Assembly (NCBI RefSeq): GCF_000218685.1
Contig: NW_006763290.1
Location: 535,540-599,539 of the forward strand
Origin: Serpula lacrymans var. lacrymans S7.9
Lineage: Eukaryota; Basidiomycota; Agaricomycetes; Boletales; Serpulaceae
Reading direction: 5' to 3'
Length of the DNA stretch: 64,000 nt
The notes beneath the pieces are model-generated. The model saw only the letters and a program-made list of their open reading frames with translations, was not told the origin of the DNA and ran no database searches. Both the position numbers and the translations under genes were made by a program. The first letter of the stretch is position 1, and every line of letters begins with the position of its first letter. Below are positions 55,881-64,000 of the stretch, piece by piece.

Positions 55881-58601
55881 GCCAGTCTAAATCTGAATCT
55901 TCCTCAGAGTGGACAAAGGAGGGTCCCAAGTATTCATCTGTGTGTCCATATGCGAATGCTGGAATCAAATGGACCCCTTGGATGACGTGGTTTGGGTCCA
56001 AAAAATTGAATGACTCTGTGTCATCATTCGCTAAAAATCTGACTTGGTAGAGTTGACGTGCAGAAACGCCTACTGCTCTTGTTGTGTCCCGTCCAAACCA
56101 ATGCACAAATAGGACATCCATCCGTTGGGGTTCACCAAAATTTGAGCCAACACTGTAATCACATACCATCAAGTGAAATATGCGGATCACATGAGCATAC
56201 CAATATGGGTGTTGATTTTCATCAGTTTTGTGAGACAAAACAATGGCGTTGGCTCGAGTGTGTGGATTGATAGAGTCTTGTTCTCAACGCAGATCATAAG
56301 TCGTGTAGTTTACCCGTAGGACACTGTGTTTAAACATTATATTGCTAGAAAAAACAATGGAATCTCGGTCTTGATCTGTAAAAATGGGTGGGTCGCCTGT
56401 ATACTGAAGCCCTTGTAACCTTGCAAGTATGTGGTCCTTCAGCTTGGGTACAAAGTCCTGTGCAACAAATGCCACAGTTAGTTATTAGAATCCTTTCAGT
56501 TAACAACAACTTACTGTTATAGCTGGGTCACCTGAAAGTGAACTCAACCAAGATGTGAGATCCACAGGCCTTCGTGAAGATTTTGCAATGTGATAGTGGT
56601 CAGAGGGAGAAGTACATAGTCGTTTTTTCTGTTTGTTAGCCTTGTCTGTGGTGTCCAGAGCCTTGCTGACAGCCAAACTATCAATGATCCTACTCACAAG
56701 CTGCCCTCTTGACTCAAGCTTACTCATAGAAGCTGTGGTAGTTTTTTTAATATTTTTTGAAGTCCTTGGATAGTGTCGTTTTAGGTATCGATGCTGTAAC
56801 TCTCCCTAATAGAAGGTTAGCCACAGAAAATATTCAATAGCCTGATTTTACCGTCTGAGTGTTGTAGTTGTCTGTAGTACCCTTTTGCCGAATTGTATTT
56901 GGATAATCTGCGAGGGCATGGTATTTGTAAGTTGTAAGGTTTAATTTTTTTTGTTTTGATCCAGATGACCCATCCCTGGTTGGTGCTGTATCCTGTTTTG
57001 AAGCTAATGCAGCCACACAACGGTTCCTGATGCTTGTCTCTTGAGGAAGCTCCTTTGTATCATAGTAGCTGCAAGTAACCTTGATGAATTTCCGCATTGA
57101 TTGACTCAGCAAGATTGTGGCCAAGTCAAATAAATTGAGTGTATCCGAAGTATGCAAATGAAGTTTTGCATATGCATGCCAGGTTACCAGGTCAAATAAA
57201 AGGTTGAGGATATGTGCATTATGGGGTGCTGAAAGGAGATTTTTGGAATGGCACACTAGAGGAGTGTCATAGGTAGCACCACCAAATTTAAAAATCTCTT
57301 ACCTGCAATAAATCTTCAAAATCACGAGCAGCAAGCCTCTTCATAGCTGACACATTCTTGTTAAATTTCCGAATTGTTCCATGTCCAAATGTTGACACAG
57401 CACAATAACTAAGCATGTTCCAATTATTACACATTGTAACTGATAGTGATTCTGTTACCTACCGTTCATTGAGGGCTTGAATAGTTGGTAGACACATATG
57501 ACCACTTATCTAGCTGTGCATTCACTCTCTTTCCGCCAACTGACACCCCCTTTTCAAACATCAACTGCCATGCAAATTTAATGCGTCTCCAGTGATCTTC
57601 ATTGTCAACCCGTATCTTTTTCACACGTTGTCTCATATCCCGCTTCATCCCCATCTTTGCTAAATCTTGTTTCTTGACCAAACACCTAGGACAAGGACAT
57701 TTTCCGAGAAACTTGATGCCTGCAAGGAGCACCCTAAAAAGATGATTAGTATGGTTTTTGATCTTGATAGCAAACCTTACTTCTCAGGATAATCGGCCGA
57801 GTAGCTAAAAAACCTAGGGAAGACTTTATGAACAATACCATCTGCACATTGGATGATGATTCCATTACAGTATGCATCCATGAATTTTGCGTCCAACAAA
57901 AGTGCCCACACTGCTTGGAACAGCTCACATTTGCAGTGAGTGTAAGTTTCTTTAGTTGCTGGTTCACCATGGCTCTTTGTATATTGACCTTGGAAATTGT
58001 CAGGTAGCTATATGTGGTGCAGATCAATAGGAAAAAATGTGGTAAAATAGATATTAACTTGCATTTGGAATATATGCCATATAATAACAGGTATTTGCTG
58101 TCGGTTTTCCTTGAGTGTATTTGGAGTGATTATCAACAAAAGGGTAAAATGGCCACATTGATGTGTCACCAAAATTTGTGAGATGTGTCGAGTCAGACCA
58201 AAGCATCAAAGATGCAACAACCTGTTCAAGGATGTCATCTGGATTCCTTGGTAATGCATTCACTTCTTCATGTGCCTCAAGAAAATCTGCAGAGGTGTAA
58301 GCCTCAGAGAATATGTCTACTACCTTGCCATCAGACATGTCCCAGCGCTGAGTAAATGGTGTCATGTTGAAAGACAATGAACCACTGTCTTTGAATGCGG
58401 AGGTGATAACATCAGTAAGATCACGGTGGTATATTACTCCAATAGACATAGTAGGAGTGGCAGATTCAGCCACTTTCTTCTTTTCCTTGGGTAGGGTTAT
58501 TTTAATGGTTGATTCTCGCCATCCCTGTGCCTCAGAAAAGGGATTTTCATTTGCTTATAGATACTTATCCATCAAAGCCTCTTCACAATGACTAGAGAAG
58601 C

Positions 58602-59004
58602 TGTAACAACCAAGAGTTATTTACTCTGGCGCACACAGGAACACACTATAAAGAAGATGATGGGGAGTGGTTACCCCTTAGGCTGCAGTGAGTTAGTTGT
58701 GCTAGACAACAGGAGGACTCGCTGAGTCTTTCCCCATGTATTGCTCCTGTATATATACTAAAATACATGAGGTACTGTACAGTTGTAAATAAAGTTCAAA
58801 GTCCGATGTTTAGCATGTGACCGGTCACATGATGAGTCTAGACACTGGTCAGGTGATGTGTCACATGACTGGTCATGTGACTATGAAAAAGTCCGAAAAT
58901 GTAAAGTAAAGTAAATGGTCACATGACTGGTCATGTGACTTGGAAAATAAAAGTAGAAGTACAAAAGTGAAGCGTAAGTAGGTGCTGGTATGTCAATTGT
59001 AACA
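58602..59004 (-). repeat. solo LTR, class B
   Basis: 403 bp, TGTAACAACCAAG...CAATTGTAACA, exact duplication GAAGC (58597-58601 and 59005-59009). Inserted in Plavaka copy 2. Confidence 0.95.
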
Positions 59005-60131
59005 GAAGCCGTCCATGTCCTTTTGATCAAATAGTGGATGTTGAATGAAATGCAACAAACGATTGAGCTCTGCACCAGATTTCATGGTAGTTCCAGAGTG
59101 CTGCCAAGCCATGAGAAGACCGCAAGTTGGATTGGTAAATGCAGAAAAAACGTCATCAGTTTCTGCAGCAGACCTAGGCACACATGACAGTACTGGAGGC
59201 AGAGCTGGTTGACTGGCTTGATGCAGAGTTGGGGCATCACAGACATCATCTAGTGTATCTATGGGTACCAGTGTAGGACATGTCGGATAGACATGATATA
59301 AACCCATAGTGTTGGGTTTTGTAGTGTAGCAAATGACAGAGTTGTTGTTGTCCACATCATGCACTTCTAATTCAGGAATATCTGGGAGCTGTGGTGGGGG
59401 AGTGAGCTTGGGATTATGAGCAAGTTGTTGATGAGCAGTGAGGGGCATATGTGCAAGATGACTTGCGTCACCTGGGAGAAAATCACGGAATTGGCATCTG
59501 TATACAGCGGCCTGAGCGCTGGGATACCACCACAAGGGGAGACGGAGCTCCATCAGCATTAGCATGTATGGTATCCTGATCTATCACCACAGCGTCTTGC
59601 TCATTTGGTTGCAGGTTGGCCTCAGTGTCGACAGAATCAGCATGATCTGTCACTGGAGAGCAACAGCAGGCTCTCTTCACTTTACCCTCATTTTTTTCCC
59701 TGTCTGGCTTCCATTTTTGCTGGAATATGTTGTGAGTAAACAATAGACTATCAGCACACTGGCCTGTATGTGCTGAGAGCTGTTTTTGGGTCTCGAAGGT
59801 GGCATCACAGCCTAAGCAGTTGTATTGAGCCATACACTGTAATGGGGATGAAATTGTGTGTAGAATTATATGAGCAATGAAATAGCATGTGAGAGCTGTG
59901 AGAAACATACTTAAGGTTGAATGATAAAGTTTATGACTTCTTCGTGTTTTGATAGACCTGATCAGATGAATGATAGATGATGGTATGTGTTGATGAGTGT
60001 CGACAGCAACAATAGGAGTCAAGGCCTTTTGACTGAGCATGACAAATTGATCAAAGGCAAGGATGGCCCGGAAACAATTTACCTTTCATCTGAAATAAAT
60101 GAAGCTGAATCTTTCAACTCACACTACCACC

Positions 60132-60880
60132 ATGCCTAAACAACCAAGAAACACCATTAAGTCCAGTTCTACAGACTCAGACTCCACCAGTAACAGTGGT
60201 TCAGAATCAGAATCAGCACAGATCAAGACTTTACCTGCAAGTAGCAAGACCAACAGTAAGCGTGGTAGAGAAGTAATGAATATGCCTGAAGGATCAAGTG
60301 GACAGAGTTCTAAAAAACGAAGGCAAGTTCTGTGATACATGCTTGAATCAAACTGACCTTGAGTTAATCAATAGAATATGTAGCCTCATCAAGAGCTCGA
60401 AGAAAACAGCTAGAGACACAAAAAGGTGAGATGTCTGAGTCATCCATATCCAAGAATGGTTACACTAATGGCTATCTGAATATGGCAGGAAGCCAAAATC
60501 ATGTTGTAGGGTCTTAACTCCACAAGAGGAGTGCCTGCAGGTCGCACACTGGATTCCTCGTGGGTTAGACATGTTCAGCAACATCAATGAAGTCATGAAT
60601 ATATGCTTCCTACTTGAGGAGGAAGCTGTCCGAGCTGAAGAAAATGAAGATAATCTAGAGGATGAGAGATTAGTGAGGGCACAAAATAAAGTTTTGGAAA
60701 AGGTGTAAGTTATTCCTATGTGGATATATGCATATATTTTAGCAATTTACAGAGTTGACAACACACACAAATGTCATCAGTATGTGTATGACTACATAAT
60801 GGATCACACACCTTACCTTGCCAACTTAATTGGAAAGAAGAAGAAAAAACACAAGCTTCAGGGTCTCATTAGCGATGTAA
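60132..60880 (+). pseudogene. 5' fragment of a DUF6698-like gene
   Basis: MPKQPRNTIKSSSTDSDSTS starts a Ser-rich, basic N-terminus with a nuclear-signal-like KKRRQ (ending at 60323). Then come GLDMFSNINEVMNICFLLEE, an acidic stretch (ENEDNLEDERLV), and after an intron VYDYIMDHTPYLANLIGKKK with a GTAAGT donor at about 60879. The arrangement (Ser-rich head, FxNINEV-type helix, acidic linker, P.L..LI block) fits DUF6698 proteins, common and often transposon-linked in mushrooms, of unknown function. The rest of the gene is missing; copia sequence follows within 50 bases. Confidence 0.45.
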
Positions 60881-60924
60881 GTGTATGCACATATGTGTTT
60901 GGTACCACTGAATTATTTTATTAG

Positions 60925-61777
60925 ATGCGTCCACTACCTCTACTCATATTCAGTGTGACTTCTGTGGTTTACTTGGTCATAACCAGGATAAATGCCACAG
61001 ATACATTGCCAGTTGCAAGTAGGCGGTGGAGGGTGCTCAGAATTGCTACAGGCATTGCAATAATGCTCAGGTAGGCTCTAGCAATGCTCAGAATAACTCT
61101 CAGCAGCCCAAATCTCTGCCCAACAATGCCAATTCCTCTACTGTGGTCACTGAATCAGCTGGAAAGGAAACTCTTTGCTCTATTCAATGCTCTGATCCTC
61201 ACTGCCCTCTCCAACTTGATGCTGATGTTGATTAAAATGCAGACACAGGCACCACTTCTCACATGGCACCTCATTGTCATTGGGTTCACCACTATACCCC
61301 ATATTGTGTGCCAATCAAACTGGCTGATCATACTATCGTCTATTCAGCTGGTGTTGATATTGTGGTGCTCAATCCTGTGATAAATGGCAAACTTTCAAGG
61401 GCTGTAGGATTCTCTAGAGTGCACCATGTACCAGATCTTCAAAACAATATCCTCTTAGTCTTGTATTTACCTTGTCAAGTGGTTTCAATGTCACCATTTT
61501 GTCTCATTTCATATCCTTTATGCATGACGACACTCTTCTGTTTACTGCAACCATCAATGACAACAATGCAGCACTCCTTGATGGATCTACTGCTGCTTGC
61601 ATTGAATTGGGACATTTTACTGCAACTATACCACTTGATTTGATGCTTTGGCATTGCAGATTGGCTCACCACCATCATGCTGATATGAAGAGACTGATAA
61701 AGAGAGATCTGGTTACTGGGCTAACATTGGAATGCAAGGCTTCTCCTGGTTCTGTCTGTGAACCGTGCTTGTCTTGA
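60925..61777 (+). pseudogene. copia gag/protease/pre-integrase remnant
   Basis: HIQCDFCGLLGHNQDKCHRY is the CCHC knuckle (about 60950-61010). The protease motif lies at 61235-61270 (DTGTTSHMAPH, matching the usual DTGATSHM). RVHHVPDLQNNILLV follows, then after a frame change LMLWHCRLAHHHHADMKRL, the GAG-pre-integrase block (about 61640-61700), ending CEPCLS-stop. Two stops and a frameshift break it. Confidence 0.8.
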
Positions 61778-61875
61778 GGGAGATATTGGCCCACCAGCTG
61801 TACTTCAGCAACCTCAGCATTTACCTGATAATGGGCTTGATTTGGACCTTGATGCAAAACCATATGCAAATTAAC

Positions 61876-62200
61876 TGACAAAACCGGATAAACCCGGTCT
61901 CTGCTGAAGCAGCCATTGTTCTCCATGGAGCATAGCCACCACTCCATGGAGTAACCATTGTTCTCCTAGGAGTCATTATACTGTAGCGAGTAGCACCTCC
62001 GACTATAAGTAGTAGGGGGTTTAGTATAGGAATACCTCAGTTGTTTCTATAGCCTCTCGGGCAGCGGCTGAGGTATGTTACATTACATTTATTAGAGATC
62101 ACCTTAAACTAACATCTATTGTAGTTTCACTTAGGTAAATAATAAAGTCGTTTCTATAGCCTCTTGGGCAGCGGCTGAGTTTCACTTAGTTTTATTATCA
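61876..62200. repeat. LTR-like segment in place of the copia integrase
   Basis: Begins TGACAAAACCGG and holds a 27-base word, CTATAGCCTC(T/C)..GGGCAGCGGCTGAG type, twice about 108 bp apart (near 62048 and 62156). It looks like LTR DNA (TATA-like TATAAGTAG at about 62003). Its ends and a target duplication are not certain. Confidence 0.35.
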
Positions 62201-62353
62201 ACCTGCTGGACTTCCAGATCACCCTTTTCATCACTCACCTTCTCCTGACTTGCCTATTGCACTTAAACACCCTGTAAGGGCTAGGAAACCACCTAGACCA
62301 TGGTGGCTTCAACACAGAGAACCTACTCCTGCTATTGACAGTGACAGTAGTGA

Positions 62354-63976
62354 TTGATTAAGGCATCTGGGGATGAAATGGCACAATTTGGTGATTCTGC
62401 TGAACCTAGGTCATTTGCAGACACTGTGAGGCACCCAGATACTGATAAGTGGAGAGAGGCAGCCATGGAAGAGCTCCAAGCTCACAAGTGCAATGGTACC
62501 TGGTCATTAGTGGGACTACCTCCCAGAGAAAAGACTATTGGTGGCAAATGGGTCTTCAAGATCAAGCACAACTCAGATGGCTCTGTTGAGCGCTACAACG
62601 CCAGATATGTGGCCAAAGGCTATAATGAGCGTCCTGGCTTTGATTTCCTCAAAATATTTGCACCCACTGTCTGCATATCATCTATCAGAGTTGTTCTAGC
62701 TATTGCAGCCATCCACAACATTCATTTGCACTTCATTGACATTTCCCATGCATTCCTTAATGGAGTTATGGATGTCAAGGTCTACATGCACCAGCCAGAG
62801 GCATTCCATCTGAGCCCTCACAATCTTGTTTGCCAGCTAGACAAGGCCATCTATGGGACAAAGCAGGGAGGCAGAATGTGGAACCAGAAGATGCACACTG
62901 TGCTTGAACAACTCAGATTCAAATGCACCTACTCAGACTCTGCCATCTATGTCTTTAATAGAGCTGATGTGCACATTATCCTGCCTGTCTTTGTTGATGA
63001 CATGACACTGGCATCCACTTCTACTTTTGCACTTGACAAAGCTGTCAAGGATCTCTCCCAGCATTTCAAACTTTGTGATCTTGGCCCTACTTCCTACCTG
63101 CTTGGCATATCCATCACCAGAGAACTCAGCAATCACACTATATCTTTGTCCCAACTTCAGTACACTTTGGATATTCTGGAGCACTTTGGCATGAAGAAAT
63201 GCAAGCCTATGTCTACTCCCATAGATCCTAGTTTGTGCCTCATCAAGGACATTTCTCCCAAGACATCCAATGATGCTGCTGTGATGAAGGACATTTCCTA
63301 CCTTGCTGCTGTTGGTGCTCTAATGTATTTGGCCACTACTACTTGTCCTAACATTGCCTACAATGTTAAAGTCCTTGCCAGATTCAATTTCAGTCCTGGT
63401 CTCACTCACTGGAGCGCTGTGAAGCACTTGTTTTGTTACTTGCAAGGCACCCTTGATCATTTCCTTGTCCTTGGTCCTGATGCTAATTCCACTGAACTCT
63501 TCACCGCTTTCTCTGATGCTGATCATGGTGGTGACAAGGACTCTGGTCATTCTACTGGTGCATATATTGTCAAGATAGGATCTGGTGCTGTTTCCTGGAG
63601 CTTCAAGCTTCAGAACATTGTTGCTCTATCCACCACTGAAGCAGAATATATTGCTGCTGTTGAAGCTGGGAAAAAGATTTGCTGGATGTAAAATCTGTTG
63701 CAGAAAATGGGCTATTCTATCACCTCTCCTTCCACCCTTTATATTGATAACCAATCTGCCATCTCTGTATCCAAGAATCCTGAGCACCATGGTCACATGA
63801 AACACCCCGATTTACGATGGCACTGGTTGAGAGATGTTATTGACTCTGGCCAGATTGCTCCTACCTTTGTTTCCACTGCTGGAATGCCTGCAAACTTGTT
63901 GACCAAGGCTCTTGCCAAGCCTAAAGTCAAAGTGTTTAGGCAAATGATGGGACTGATTAGATCAGGGGGGAGCTGA
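62354..63976 (+). pseudogene. copia reverse transcriptase and RNase H
   Basis: Long frame 62354-63691. It contains DKWREAAMEELQAHKCNGTW, KWVFKIKHNSDGSVERYNAR, the copia RT core (FIDISHAFLNGVM, LDKAIYGTKQGGRMW, FVDDMTLAS with the VDD catalytic box), and LGISITRELSNHTISLSQ. The RNase H region reads FSDADHGGDKDSGHSTGAYI and LSTTEAEYIAAVEAGKKICW. A TAA at 63689 and a frame change separate the last part, LYIDNQSAISVSKNPEHHGH...MPANLLTKALAK, which ends at 63976. Only this late break prevents reading through. Confidence 0.93.
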
Positions 63977-64000
63977 TGCTTGGGAGGTGCAGCATCAGGG
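63974..64000 (+). repeat. start of copia 3' LTR
   Basis: TGATGCTTGGG begins right after the polypurine tract and overlaps the last stop codon. The visible 27 bases include TGATGC and GCATCA as an inverted pair. Cut by the window edge. Confidence 0.55.

Larger units (their letters stand above)
55070..59833 (-). pseudogene. Plavaka-type transposase, copy 2, nearly complete (interrupted by two LTRs)
   Basis: Starts MAQYNCLGCDATFETQKQLS at 59833, a C2H2 finger. It continues HLAHMPLTAHQQLAHNPK, VYPTCPTLVPIDTLDDVCDA and SGAELNRLLHFIQHPLFDQK, then, past a class-B LTR, SSHCEEALMDKYL. The core follows: DLTDVITSAFKDSGS, FNMTPFTQRW, SLMLWSDSTHLTNFGDTSMW (likely first catalytic Asp). Further on are KFLGKCPCPRCLVKKQDLAK, DLVTWHAYAKLHLHTSDTL, KKLNLTTYKYHALADYP, NYTTYDLR and FNFLDPNHVIQGVHLIPAFA. 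Past a class-A LTR comes the C-terminus FVDWDMFMHFRGGGLGHE with a Glu-rich tail (about 55176). Short GT-AG introns separate many blocks. It is better preserved than copy 1 (few stops) and may have been active before the LTR insertions. Confidence 0.9.
60925..64000 (+). mobile_element. Ty1/copia element, 5' truncated, running off the window
   Basis: Order on the plus strand: zinc knuckle, protease, GAG-pre-integrase region, a foreign or rearranged segment where integrase should be, then RT and RNase H. A polypurine run, ATCAGGGGGGAGC, is followed at 63974 by TGATGCTTGGG, the likely start of the 3' LTR. The capsid part of gag and the 5' LTR are not found upstream. Confidence 0.88.

Noticed and set aside
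1..64000. Helitron, rRNA or functional tRNA genes
   Set aside because: No Rep/helicase motifs, no rRNA-like conserved blocks, and no cloverleaf with a sound acceptor stem were seen on either strand.

Overview
The window looks like chromosomal DNA of a filamentous basidiomycete, most likely an Agaricomycete. Two conserved host genes carry many 50-65 nt GT-AG introns (one SIZ1 intron is 134 nt): a SIZ1/PIAS-type SUMO E3 ligase (4882-7527, +) and the Sec1/Munc18 protein SLY1 (51386-53820, +). Transposon families common in mushrooms (Plavaka, KDZ, pogo/Tigger, Tc1, Ty3, Ty1/copia) and typical mushroom BTB and WD40 relics support this. Order and species cannot be fixed from the sequence. Almost everything outside the two host genes is mobile DNA or accessory genes, much of it nested.

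Layout. 1-3952: decayed Ty3/gypsy element (-), cut by the window edge. 4882-7527: SIZ1/PIAS. 7528-12706: mostly non-coding, with a small foldback element (9665-9808) and a WD40 pseudogene (-). 12707-18982: solo LTR, a CATCAGG-ended repeat, and Plavaka transposase copy 1 (+) split by two solo LTRs. About 19300-21420: a many-exon Pro/Gln-rich gene (-) with a possible DUF6532-like C-terminus. 22136-33073: another solo LTR, then a 1.32 kb inverted-repeat structure built from the 5' part of a KDZ transposase gene, into which a 5.4 kb Ty3 element with both LTRs and a 5-bp target duplication has inserted. 33086-37144: unknown accessory genes. 37334-37472: four 28-bp repeats. 37840-39634: Plavaka copy 3 (-). 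41179-43643: solo LTR and a BTB gene with one in-frame stop. 46208-50290: pogo/Tigger transposase (-) carrying a Tc1 element and a solo LTR. 51386-53820: SLY1. About 55070-59833: Plavaka copy 2 (-), again split by two solo LTRs. 60132-60880: 5' fragment of a DUF6698-like gene. 60925-64000: Ty1/copia element (+) running off the window.

The strongest theme is one group of about 360-430 bp LTRs (classes A, B, C). Eleven solo or paired insertions have their target-site duplications visible: nine exact, two with one mismatch. Most sit inside other transposon genes, and neither host gene is hit. Class B looks like a recombinant between A and C. The intact class-A element shows signs of self-priming (Tf1/sushi type) and of a -1 gag-pol frameshift, and its integrase has an internal deletion. 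The most unusual structure is the KDZ foldback at 23390-32709, together with a family of CATCAGG-ended, CTATAG-rich repeats, one of which contains a tRNA-like pol III unit.
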